From Isotricha intestinalis (taxonomy: Eukaryota; Ciliophora; Litostomatea; Vestibuliferida; Isotrichidae), in assembly GCA_023807065.1 (NCBI GenBank), contig JAJJLU010003459.1:107726-171725 (forward strand): DNA of 64,000 nucleotides, given 5' to 3'. Under the pieces are notes generated by a model. It did not search any database. It was not told the DNA's origin and saw only the letters and a program-made list of their open reading frames with translations. Shown here in pieces: positions 53,950 to 63,608 of this stretch. Numbering within the stretch: the first letter of the stretch is position 1; every line of letters starts with the position of its first letter. The translations under genes were made by a program, and so were the position numbers.

Positions 53950-54837
53950 TTAGTATTTAGCAAATTCTAAATTATATTTTTTTTGAATTCTAACTAACCA
54001 ACCAGTAGAAGCTTTAAAAGAAGAATCAGATGATAATTCTTTAGCTTTATTTCTAAAAATTTTAGTAGTAACTTTTCCATTATTATTATTTTCATAATAC
54101 CAATTTAAAATTTTTTTTTCAAGAGAAGGATCTTTAAATCTTCTTCCACTTCCTTTTTTTCTTTCAATTCCTTCTTTTCTCCATCTAGTAACATTTCTTA
54201 AAGAAACTTTATATTTTTTAGAAACTTCAATATTTGACATTAATTTTAAATCTTGATAAATATTTTTTTTCTCATCTTTTGTAAATATATGATATTTTCC
54301 TTTATTTTTATCTGTTTTAAATATATTATTTTGCTTTTTTTCTGAATCACAATTTGATATTGAATTATAAGTGTTAGAAGGTTGAACTATTAATGATTCT
54401 GTTATTTCATTTTCATTTTTTTCATTCTGCTTTAATTTCAGTAAAAAATTTAATGTTGGTGAATTATTTTTTTCTTCAATTGTTTCTTTTTTTTTTATTA
54501 TTTTTATTTTTTCTTCTGGAAGATTTTTACTAATATTTTCTTTATTTTCTTTTCGATGATTTTTTTTTTCAATTAAATTTATGTTAATAGAATTTGAATA
54601 ATTTGAATTAAAATTGTAAGGAATCTTTGAACATTTACTATAATTATCTTGCTTAATATAATTGTGTTCTTCTTTGAGATAAGGAGGATCAATTGTGTCA
54701 ATTGGAATCTTTCGAGAAAATATTTCATCTTCTTCATATAATTTTGTTTCTATGTTTATTTCATCTAAATGATAGATAAAATTTTCGGCATAATAATTTA
54801 TACTATTCGTAAATAATAAAGAATCTTCAGAAAACAT
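53950..54837 (-). CDS. CENP-B/Tigger-type HTH DNA-binding protein
   Basis: 295 residues. The first ~185 are acidic and disordered. Residues ~188-225 form a Psq-like helix-turn-helix (NIEVSKKYKVSLRNVTRW), and ~230-290 a CENP-B-type second HTH ending in FKASTGWLVRIQKKYNLEF, the FKASxGWLxRFxxRH signature of CENP-B, pogo/Tigger and Tc5-type transposases. No DDE catalytic domain follows; the protein ends right after the HTH. This looks like a domesticated or truncated transposase DNA-binding domain joined to an acidic N-terminus, which could act as a transcription or chromatin factor. A separate HTH fragment lies at 58649-58852. Confidence 0.82.
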   Translation of the reverse strand: MFSEDSLLFTNSINYYAENFIYHLDEINIETKLYEEDEIFSRKIPIDTIDPPYLKEEHNYIKQDNYSKCSKIPYNFNSNYSNSININLIEKKNHRKENKENISKNLPEEKIKIIKKKETIEEKNNSPTLNFLLKLKQNEKNENEITESLIVQPSNTYNSISNCDSEKKQNNIFKTDKNKGKYHIFTKDEKKNIYQDLKLMSNIEVSKKYKVSLRNVTRWRKEGIERKKGSGRRFKDPSLEKKILNWYYENNNNGKVTTKIFRNKAKELSSDSSFKASTGWLVRIQKKYNLEFAKY

Positions 54838-55137
54838 TTATATTAAAAAAAAAAACGTGTGTTGAATTTATATTCTTAGGAAAATTTTTAAAAAATTTTA
54901 TTGAGTTTGGATTTGTTTTTTATTTATGTTTTTTAATTCATCAAATTATTTAATCTAATAATCAATTTTTAAATGAGTAAATCATTTAGAAGTCATTGAT
55001 TATGATATTTTTCTAATGATATATTATAATTCTGTTTAATAAAGGTAATTATCCTTTCTTCAAGAAATAAAAAATCTTGAAAAAAAAAATGATAATAATA
55101 AATAATAGGGAAAATATATTAAAAAAAAGATAAAAAG

Positions 55138-55620
55138 ATGAAGGATAATAAATTAAATAATAAAAAAAAATTAAAAAAATAAGAAATTGGAAAGGGAGAT
55201 AAATTTAATATAATTTTTACAACATTTCCAAAAATAATGGTTCATCAAAGATTTTGAAATATTTATTTTTACTAAAGAACCTAATCTTTTAAATAATATT
55301 CTAAAAAAATTTAAATGTATCTTAAAAGGATTTATGAAAAACTCAACACCATACAACAAATTGAATGATAAACAATTTAATATATATAAATTAAAATGAC
55401 AATCATAAAAATAATCGTTTTTAAAAAATAAAGATTATTAAATAAAAATAAATTATGAAAAAATAAAAATGAAGGATATAAAAAAATAAATGAATTTTTT
55501 GAAAACAAAACAAAAATAAATTATTTAAAAGAAAATAAAATGAATGTTAAAAAAACTTTATTTGAAGAATTGATAGTAAATTATATAAATCACAAAGAGA
55601 AAGTGAAATTAAATAATTGA
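55138..55620 (+). pseudogene. Decayed gene, frameshift plus TAA/TGA
   Basis: ATG at 55138 opens MKDNKLNNKKKLKK, TAA at 55180, then EIGKGDKFNIIFTTFPK and MVHQRF in the same frame. Deleting one T at ~55255 joins FEIFIFTKEPNLL, NILKKFKCILKGFMKNSTP and so on to TGA at 55397, with 45 clean codons. A further 55-codon clean frame starts near 55455 (NEGYKKINEFFENKTK, then LFEELIVNYINHK). Together they suggest a former gene of at least 150 codons. Family not recognised; a transposon origin is possible given the HTH genes on both sides. Confidence 0.45.
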
Positions 55621-56300
55621 AATTCAAATTTGAATAAGAGAAATATTTTAATTACAACATAATTCCATTATCTTTTATATAAAAATCATAATTAATAAAT
55701 TAAATTTAATAAAGTTAAAAAGAATAATTAGAGAAAATAAAAATCTATCATTTTGGAAATAGTCATCAAATATATAAATAATTGAACATAAAATATATCT
55801 TTAAATAAATATCAAAATATAATAATGTAGATATTATCAGAAACTAAAATATAGGAACAAATGATTTTATGATTTTCATTGGAAAAAATAAACGGAAATT
55901 ATTTTTTAATGGGAATTATTTGATTTGTTGTTTAAATTTCTCTTTGGTGTGATTTATAAATTTATTTATAAACAGATATTTTTTATTTGTTTGTTGAAAA
56001 AACTGGACTTGTTATTTAAAAATTTTTTATTTATTTGATTGTTTGATGATATTCTTAAAAAGAATATTTTATTATATATAATTAGTTATTCAATATTTAT
56101 TCAAATTATTAATTATTGAATATGTTTTTCAAATTCTTTTTAAATTTCTAAGAATTAATCAATAAATTGGAATTTTTTTTGAATATTGAAATATAACTAA
56201 AATAATTGAAAGAAAAACAAAGGAATTTAATTCCTTAAATTTCATAAAAATATTATAAATCACTGAAATATATATTAAATAAATAAAAATTTTTATTTAA
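55621..56300. other. Intergenic, nothing firmly recognised
   Basis: About 680 bp before the acyltransferase gene. Stops occur at chance density in all frames; no RNA gene or repeat seen. Confidence 0.45.
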
Positions 56301-58553
56301 ATGTTGGGAAATAACTTTAAATTCCCAAATATTAACTTTAAAAATATTTTTATAATATTATCATTAATTGATATATCAATATCTCAAGAAATAATATTTG
56401 AAAATGATACTTTATGTGAACAATTTGGAAGTAGTCTTATTTCACATATTCTTCATTATGAGAATGATAAAAATATACCTTTAAAAAAAAATATAAATGA
56501 TAAATTTAAAAATATAACATTTTATGACATAATAAGAAATTCAGGAACAGGATTTAATGATTTAGGTAATTATTCAGGATGTAAAAGAAATAAAGAAGCC
56601 AATTATTATTTAATGAGTATTGGTTCTTCTAATAATCCTTTTATTAGACTTAATTTAGGAATTTGTTATTATAAAGAATGTTCAAATAAATATTTTCAAA
56701 ATTTCACAAATAAATTAATAAATAAAGTTGAAGAAAATCTTTATATTAATATAAGCCAACATTTTGTTATTAATTTTATCAATCCTGATGAAGAATATGA
56801 AAATTTAAAATCTTTTTATGGAAAAGGAATGAGAATATGCTTAATAATATTAATTATGTTATCTTTTTTTGAATTGATAATAACATTAATAAAGCCAAAA
56901 AATAAATTTTTAAAAGCATTTAATTTTTCCAATAATATAAAATATTTATTAACTGTTAAAAGTAAAAATAAATTATTTGAATATTTAAGAATTTTTGATG
57001 GAATTAGATTATTTAGTTCATTTTACATAACTTTAGGTCATGTTTGTGTTTTTACAATAATTCTTGGAGCAAAAAATGTAACAGAATTATTTATTCTTTC
57101 GAAAAAATGGTATTTTGCTATTATTACAAGCACTTATTATGCTGTAGATTTATTTTTTTATATGAGTGGTTTTTTTTTTGTTTTCTCAATTCAAAAATAT
57201 TTAAATAGGAAAATAAATAAATTTAAATTGATTTTTATAAGTATTATCCTTAGAATTATTAGGTTTTTACCTTTTATGATAATTGCAATATTTGGTTTTA
57301 CTTATTTATTGCCTTTCTTAAGTAATGGACCTAAATATTCATTAGTAATTATTCTTACTAAAGGATGTTTAAAAAATTATTGGGATAATTTATTATTTAT
57401 TAATAATTTAATTAATTATTCTCCAATTATTGAAGAAGGTACTTGTTTTAATCATGGATGGTATCTTTCTTGTGACATGCAATTTTTTATTTATTCTATT
57501 TTAATTGTAATTATTTTTAATGATAAACCTAAAGTGAGAGCATTTATTTTTATTCTTACTTTTATTTCTTGCCCAATTATTCAAATATATATTGTTTATA
57601 AAAAGGGATATGCGTATAATGATATTTTTCATATTAATTTTCATGACATTGATAAAACCTTAGATCAATTTCAAAATTATTATTCTAAACCTTATGTAAG
57701 GATTACTCCTTATTTAATTGGAGTTTTTTTCGGAAAATTATTTTTGGAAACAAGGTTATATAAAAAATATAATAAGGAAAAAAAAGAAGAAGAAAAAGTA
57801 ATTATAGAAAAAGATACTTTTGATATTAATCAATTAAATAATAAAAATTTACAATCAAAGGAATTTGAATTTCCTCTTTTAAGTTCTTCTTCTCAAATAA
57901 TGCAAAATAGTTTTTTTCCTACTGAAATATCAAATAAAAATGATATAAATAATAATTTATTAAATGTTTCTTTTCAAAAAGTGAATGAATCTAAAGATAT
58001 ATTTCCCAGAAATAATAATGAAAAAAAAAATGAAGATGAAAATGAAGAAATAGATAATATTTATTATAAAATAAATAAATATTTAGAAAAAAATGATTTT
58101 ATTTGTTATATAATTGAGGTTTTTTCAATTATTTTATATAATTTATTATTTTGGAGTTCTTCAATAAGTAATAAATTAGATAAAGGATTATCATTATTTT
58201 GGAGTGCTATGTTTCAAACATTTGGAAAAGTTATTTATATATTTTGTTTAGGAATTTTAATTCATTTAATTTTTCTTGGTAAATTAAACATTATTCGAAA
58301 ATTATTAAGTCTAAAAATTGAAACTCAAATTATTAAAAGTTCATATGGAATTTATGTTGTTCATTTCTATTTTATTATAATGTTTTTTTTTAGTTATAAT
58401 AATTGTTACTATCTTAGAATTTGGGATATTATTCTTCTTACCATTGGAATTTTTTTATTTTCATGGGTTTTTAGTTTTATTATTGGAATAATATTTGAAA
58501 GTCCTTTTATTGTTTTATGTAAGAATTCCAAAAAAAATTTACTTAAATTCTAA
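56301..58553 (+). CDS. Nrf-6-type membrane acyltransferase (acyltransferase 3 family)
   Basis: 750 residues. A signal peptide-like N-terminus (~1-29) precedes a luminal domain with paired cysteines (~38-150; CEQFGSS, GCKRNKE, GICYYKECS) matching the NRF domain of nematode nose-resistant-to-fluoxetine proteins. Residues ~230-740 form an acyltransferase 3 domain with about ten helices; LRIFDGIRLFSS and FYITLGHVCVF carry the family's conserved Arg/Asp and the His thought to act in acyl transfer. A polar, Asn/Glu-rich loop of ~120 residues interrupts the domain near 490-600. It probably modifies lipids or glycans in the secretory pathway; the substrate is unknown. Confidence 0.85.
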   Translation: MLGNNFKFPNINFKNIFIILSLIDISISQEIIFENDTLCEQFGSSLISHILHYENDKNIPLKKNINDKFKNITFYDIIRNSGTGFNDLGNYSGCKRNKEANYYLMSIGSSNNPFIRLNLGICYYKECSNKYFQNFTNKLINKVEENLYINISQHFVINFINPDEEYENLKSFYGKGMRICLIILIMLSFFELIITLIKPKNKFLKAFNFSNNIKYLLTVKSKNKLFEYLRIFDGIRLFSSFYITLGHVCVFTIILGAKNVTELFILSKKWYFAIITSTYYAVDLFFYMSGFFFVFSIQKYLNRKINKFKLIFISIILRIIRFLPFMIIAIFGFTYLLPFLSNGPKYSLVIILTKGCLKNYWDNLLFINNLINYSPIIEEGTCFNHGWYLSCDMQFFIYSILIVIIFNDKPKVRAFIFILTFISCPIIQIYIVYKKGYAYNDIFHINFHDIDKTLDQFQNYYSKPYVRITPYLIGVFFGKLFLETRLYKKYNKEKKEEEKVIIEKDTFDINQLNNKNLQSKEFEFPLLSSSSQIMQNSFFPTEISNKNDINNNLLNVSFQKVNESKDIFPRNNNEKKNEDENEEIDNIYYKINKYLEKNDFICYIIEVFSIILYNLLFWSSSISNKLDKGLSLFWSAMFQTFGKVIYIFCLGILIHLIFLGKLNIIRKLLSLKIETQIIKSSYGIYVVHFYFIIMFFFSYNNCYYLRIWDIILLTIGIFLFSWVFSFIIGIIFESPFIVLCKNSKKNLLKF

Positions 58554-58648
58554 TTTATATTATTTTTTTAAAATTTGATTTTTTTTTCAATTATATTAAA
58601 AAGGAGTAAATTCTTTAATTTAATTATTTCATAAATTATTGAATTTTA

Positions 58649-58852
58649 TTAATGTAAAAAAAAATTCATTGATTTAATGTAATTTTTTTTGTTTGGATTT
58701 ACAACTTGTTTGAATTTATCTTCATTATTTCTCCATTTATGGATTGTTTTAGATGAAACATTATATATACTTGCTGCTATTTGATTATTATTTTCTTTTG
58801 AACATTGAATTACCTTTAATTTGATTTTGATTGGGATTTTGGTATTGATTCT
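58649..58852 (-). pseudogene. HTH (Psq/transposase-type) fragment
   Basis: A 67-codon open frame without an ATG at its start, bounded upstream by a TAA. It contains a helix-turn-helix of the Psq/Tc5-transposase kind: KLKVIQCSKENNNQIAASI followed by NVSSKTIHKWRNNEDKF. The pattern LxVIxxxxENNNxIAxxxxVSxKTIxxWR is typical of these DNA-binding domains. Ends in TAA at 58649. It could be a transposase relic or a 3' exon of a gene whose 5' part is lost; the minus-strand frame at 58919-59194 lies just upstream. Confidence 0.6.
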
Positions 58853-58918
58853 TTATATTTTTTTATCTTCCAGATATCTTTATCAAATTAAAAAATTAAT
58901 TTTATTTTTATATAATTG

Positions 58919-59194
58919 TTAAAAAAAACCATTTTCTTTAGAAGCCGACCTTCTTAAAACCCCTGTCTTGAGAGTAAGGTATATTGTTTTAACAATCAAA
59001 TTCTTATTAATATATTTTTTTCCTTGAATAAGGATATAATTTTTAGATTTTAATTTATAAAATTGATTAAAACCTTTGGAATTTTCTTTTATGAAATTTA
59101 ATTTATTTTTAAATTGAATCACACAAAATAAAATGAATTTTGTTTCATTTAAAAAATATGCCTTTTTAAAATATTTTATGTAAATCTTATACAT
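58919..59194 (-). CDS. Hypothetical small basic protein
   Basis: 91 residues, MYKIYIKYFKKAYFLN at the start, basic throughout, ending TGVLRRSASKENGFF. The last ~20 codons (58919-58985) are clearly GC-richer than the surroundings, with codons such as GTC, CGG and CTC that are rare here. No family recognised. It may be a fragment belonging with the HTH remnant immediately downstream, an imported piece, or a spurious frame. Confidence 0.35.
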   Translation of the reverse strand: MYKIYIKYFKKAYFLNETKFILFCVIQFKNKLNFIKENSKGFNQFYKLKSKNYILIQGKKYINKNLIVKTIYLTLKTGVLRRSASKENGFF

Positions 59195-59342
59195 GTTCTA
59201 CTTCTCTTTCTTTATTAAATTAATTAAAAATTCTCCTTAAAGAGATTTTGAAATAAAAATTATTTCATTTTCATTTTTAATAGAAATTTATTAATTCAAA
59301 CAAATTAAAATATTATTTTTAATTTAAATTAAATATTAAGAA

Positions 59343-60451
59343 ATGGGAAAGATCTTTTTTTCCTTTAAAAAAGAACATCAGTTTATTATATATATGGGTA
59401 TCACACAAATAATTGGTATAGTCATACTGGATTTTAAAAAACGGATGATTGATAAAAATGAAAATAGTTCGATAATAGTTATTGCAACATATCTAGGAAA
59501 TTTTGCAATAATTATTTTATATTATTTTGAAAAATTACTTTCAAAAAGAAATAAATATGTAAAATATATTTCAAATATTAACAATAAAAATCAAAATCAT
59601 AAATATTTAGAAATTTATCGGAAACATTTATTATTAATTTGTGTTTTCATTTCTAGAATTATTTATAATCTTTTTCAATATAATTTTTATTTACGTCAAA
59701 TTCAATCTTATAGGGATTTTTGGGCTTTTAAAATTGATTTTTTTTCATTAATGATTGTTCCTTTAATAATAAATTCAAAAAATTATTTTTATTCTCATCA
59801 TAATTTTTCTTTAGCTTTATTATTCTTATCATTTGTTTTTGATTATTTTACATTTAATGTTTTCGAAACCCATTTTATTTTAAATTTTGCTTATATTATA
59901 AACAAAGCATTTATAAATGCAATTTGTTTAAATATTTATGCATTTTTAAATAAATATGAATTTATGAATATTTATTTATTAGCAAGTATAGAAGGATTAA
60001 TAAATTTAATTGATATTATTTTAATTGAATGTATAATGAAAATATTTAATTTAAATGCTTTACATTTATCTCAATCTTTTATTTTTTTCTTTGATTCACA
60101 AAATTTAAGAATTGTATGTTATATTTATTTCATATTTGAATTCATTTATAGATCTTTTTTTTTTCAATAATTAGAGTATTAGATCCTTCTTTTACTCCAT
60201 TAGGATATTTAATTAATGTTATTTTATATGAAATAATATTCCAAAACTCTATTTTGCGAATAATGTCTTTAATAATATGTTTGTTAGGTTGTTTGATATA
60301 TTTAGAAATATTAGTTATAGATAAATGTGGATTAGGAACAAATGTTAAAATTAATATTAAATCTAGGGCATCTTCAACTTTTTTATCTGATACAGAATTA
60401 ATGAAACATTCTACTATAAATGAAGATAGTCTTGAAAAAATCGAAGATTAG
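59343..60451 (+). CDS. Multi-pass membrane protein, DMT transporter-like
   Basis: About 355-370 residues with roughly nine to ten hydrophobic helices. The first frame (59343-60170) ends in TAA, but a second frame carries on with LDPSFTPLGYLINVIL and a final helix, then CGLGTNVKINIKSR and a polar tail to TAG at 60449. Two readings join them: a 38-nt GT-AG intron at 60114-60151 (GTATGT...TATAG), or one missing T in the T10 run at 60155-60164. The general layout resembles drug/metabolite transporter-type proteins of ciliates; no substrate motif is visible. Confidence 0.6.
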
Positions 60452-60579
60452 AATAAAAATAATTCTTGGTTAGAAAATAAAAATTAAAATTAAATTTTAT
60501 TTCTAAACTTTAATATTATTTAAAAAGATTTTTTAGTTCATTTTACAAGGTTTGTATTTTCTGGAATAATTATAGTAAT

Positions 60580-61010
60580 TAAAGTAGGAAAACCGCATGA
60601 TACATCTATAGTTCATATTTCAATGGAAAATAATTTTTTTTTTTATTTTTTTAGAATTAATATTATTAATGAAAATATAAATTTTGTTGCATTGAAAAAA
60701 ACATAATTCTTGAATTAAGAGAAGATTTTGTTTCTTTTCCTTATTTACAATATAAATTTAATTATTCTTTTTATTATATGAAAAAAAATTTATTTTGTTT
60801 ATACTTTAACACATAAATTTAAAGATGATACATTTAATTTAAATGAACAATTATATAAAAATCAAATTGTTGATAAAAAAATCTTTTGTTTTAAACATTA
60901 TGGAATAAGTACTGGGGAAATATTTTTTGGAGATTTAAGTTTAATAATTCAAATAAAACTTATCCTTATATTATTTATGGTCAATATTATATGATTTTAA
61001 ATATTAAAAT
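60580..61010 (+). pseudogene. Decayed gene of unknown family
   Basis: Three adjacent coding-like pieces in different frames: VGKPHDTSIVHISMENN (~60585), NIILELREDFVSFPYLQYKF (~60700, 37 clean codons), then THKFKDDTFNLNEQLYK to GEIFFGDL (~60820-60935, over 60 clean codons), with NSNKTYPYIIYGQYY in another frame (~60950). Two to three indels separate them. It might be the eroded 5' end of the HIRA gene that follows, or a separate gene; no clear WD signature is present here, so I leave it apart. Confidence 0.4.
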
Positions 61011-61151
61011 AATTCATTTCTTTTTCATTTTCAATATTTACGTTCTTCTTGATTTTCTAAACTGAATTTTATTTTGAATCAATATTTTTCTAAACTTTTA
61101 ATTTTATTATTATGTAAAGAATTTTGACCTAATTAAAATTATATTTCAATT

Positions 61152-62994
61152 ATGAATTCTCATGATAATATTGTTAATTCATTTATTTTAGAACCTTTTA
61201 TTGAAGGAACAGGAAGATTTGTTTCTATGAGTGATAAAGGAAGAGTTATTATTCATCAATTTAATAAAAATATAAATTCAATTATTAATATTAAAGATTA
61301 TAAAGAATTTATTACTTTAAAACATAAATATAATAATATTCAAAAGAAGATTGATTGGAGTTCTGATGGTAAAATTATTATTACTTTTGATCATCATAAT
61401 ATTAAAAATAATAATGTTTTTCATGGAATAATATTTTTTTAGATGATTTAAATAATCCTCAAATTTTAATAGGGCATGATTCACCAATTTTAATAGCAAA
61501 ATTTTCAGTTGTTTATATAGTTTAAAAGGTAAAAAAGAAGAATTTCAATTATGTGCAACAGGAGATAGAAATGGTAATTTAATTATATGGAAAGTTCTTC
61601 AAAATAATTGTTTATTTTTGATTGAAATTTAATAATGTAAGTGAAAGTAATATTACTAATATTTTATGGACTTCTCGTGGAGGAACTATTTATATTTCTA
61701 ATAGTTCTGGAAGTTTTTATTCAATAATGGTTAATGAATTTAATATTAAAATAAATAATCAAAATCCCAAAAATCAATTTTCTTTTGGGGATAATAATTT
61801 AATTAATAATATAGGAAAAAAAAATGAATGATAATTTAATTTCTAAAAATAAAAATTTATTTGATGATAAAAATAATAATAATTTTAATGATATAATGAA
61901 TTCTTCTTATGAAAATAATGATAAAAATCTTAGTAATGGAAATGATAATTTTACACAATTTTGTTTGAGATGTAGAAAACAAATGTATCATGTAATTGAA
62001 AAAGAATCAAATGAAATAGCAATAAAAGAATTAAAAACTAAAGATCACAAATATATTATTTTAAGATGGGAAAATAATACAATTGAAAATTATTCTCTTT
62101 TGAATGTTTATATTCAAATAATAATATAATACATGCTCATAAAATTATAAAAAGATTAATAAAATATTTTACAACTTTATTTTTTGCATTTTTCTTTCAA
62201 ACAGTATATTAAATATTTATAACTTTATTAAATTGTTATGATAAATATCTTTTATTATCAACATCTCATAATGGAATAATAATAAATGATGTTTTATCAA
62301 AACAAAGAATTGTAGGTGAAAATCTTTGTATTTGTTATGATATGTTTAATGTTTTTCAAACAAAAAGATGAAATTTTATTTTTTTCTCTTGATAAAATTA
62401 TTATTAAAACTAATACATATAATCCTTATAAAAATATTAGTGAAAGAATGGTTTTGTGTTATGATAGAAAAACTCATCGTTTAACAATTGAAAATTCATT
62501 TAATGAAAAAATGTTAATGGAAATGAAAAAAAATAATGAATAATCTATTCATAAAAATTATTTCTCTGGTGTATTTTCTCCTAGAAAAGGTTTTATTGAA
62601 ATAGATTCAATAAAATATAAATAATAATTTAGATTTAATATATAATAAAATATTAAAAAGTCAATTATTAGAAGAGTATGAAAATTATGAAAAAGCAGTT
62701 TCAGAGTTAATAAATTTATCATAGAAAGAAAAAAAAAATAATTATATATTTGAAGATTTTAAAATATTTTATAATATACCACACAATATTTCAAAAAATA
62801 ATTTAGATTTTGAAAGAATGGATTTAGAAAAAGCTCAAGATACTAACAATAATGAAATATAAAATATAAATAGAAATACTCATTTTTTTCAAATTGAAAG
62901 AATTGATTTAAATGATGAAATACAAATAAACAATAAAAGTGAAAATTATGATAATATAGAATAAGAATTAAATATAAATCAATATACACATTAA
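61152..62994 (+). pseudogene. HIRA: HIRA-like histone chaperone gene, multiply disrupted
   Basis: WD40 blades match the HIRA/Hir1 propeller in order: IDWSSDGKIIITFDHH (HIRA LSWSPDGxYLV), ILIGHDSPILIAKFS (VGHRxxVxxVKFNP), CATGDRNGNLIIWKV (CAVGSxDRSLSVW), and SNITNILWTSRGGTIYIS (KSIMDISWTxxGxxILV). HIRA deposits histone H3.3. The sequence is broken: frame changes near 61440 (T7), 61513, 61631, 61825 (A9) and 62127, an in-frame TAA near 62211, then a C-terminal part (SGVFSPRKGF, ISKNNLDFERMDLEK) with TAA 62541, TAG 62722, TAA 62860 and TAA 62962. The frame changes are not repaired by GT-AG introns. It is a pseudogene, an error-rich assembly, or a case of unusual decoding. Confidence 0.7.
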
Positions 62995-63233
62995 AAATTC
63001 ATAAAAAATAAAAAAATAACATTTTATATTATAGCACACATTTTTTTTTGAAAATAATAATTTTTTAAAAATTTAAATTAATTTATTTTTAAAATTATGT
63101 TCATAAAACATTAAATATGTGGTTTGTAAGAATTATAATGTGATATTTTATTTAGAAAGTTAAAATTTTTTTGAATATCTTAAATTTATTTAAATAAAAA
63201 TAAATGAATTTTATGTTTTAGGTTTTTTTAAAT

Positions 63234-63608
63234 TTATATAATTTTTAATTTATATATCATTGAACAATTTTCACATTTTATTATATTTTCTTTATTTATA
63301 TCAATTAAATCAAAATCTATTTCATTTTCATTTAAACATTGTAAACAAGTATAAAATTTATCATTAAATCCAATATTAATTTCTTCAGCTCTATCTAAAA
63401 CTTCAAAATAATAAATTAATTGATTATCAAATTCTTTTTTCTTTTTATCATCTTTAAGTATTTCAAAAGCATTTTTCACTTTCTCAAATTCTTCAGAATT
63501 TCCTCCTTTATCAGGATGATTAATTTTAATTAATTCTTTATAACTTTTCTTTATATCATCTATAGAAGAAAAATTAGGAACATTTAAAATTTCATAATAA
63601 TTCATCAT
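63234..63608 (-). CDS. DPH4: DPH4/DNAJC24-type J-protein for diphthamide synthesis
   Basis: The ATG at 63606-63608 gives 124 residues. A J domain occupies ~2-65 (MNYYEILNVPNFSS start, HPDKGGNSEEF with the HPD motif). A CSL-type zinc finger follows (~88-120: FYTCLQC, IIKCENCSMIYKL). J domain plus CSL finger is the DPH4/Jjj3 arrangement; the protein supports the iron-sulphur enzymes that make diphthamide on elongation factor 2. The frame extends upstream to a TTG with a hydrophobic stretch, but the ATG start gives the usual family length. Confidence 0.88.
   Translation of the reverse strand: MMNYYEILNVPNFSSIDDIKKSYKELIKINHPDKGGNSEEFEKVKNAFEILKDDKKKKEFDNQLIYYFEVLDRAEEINIGFNDKFYTCLQCLNENEIDFDLIDINKENIIKCENCSMIYKLKII

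Noticed and set aside
55171..55359. Minus-strand 62-codon frame.
   Set aside because: The plus strand of the same bases has better coding composition (the decayed gene at 55138-55620).
58950..58962. AAAACCCC resembling a spirotrich telomere unit.
   Set aside because: Only a single unit, internal to the window and inside a frame.
61440..62130. Euplotes-type programmed +1/+2 frameshifting at stop codons.
   Set aside because: Any random indel can be bridged at the next stop in such AT-rich DNA, and at one break the family match resumes before the stop. Other apparent shifts proved to be short introns. TGA is not visibly used for Cys; Cys is TGT or TGC.
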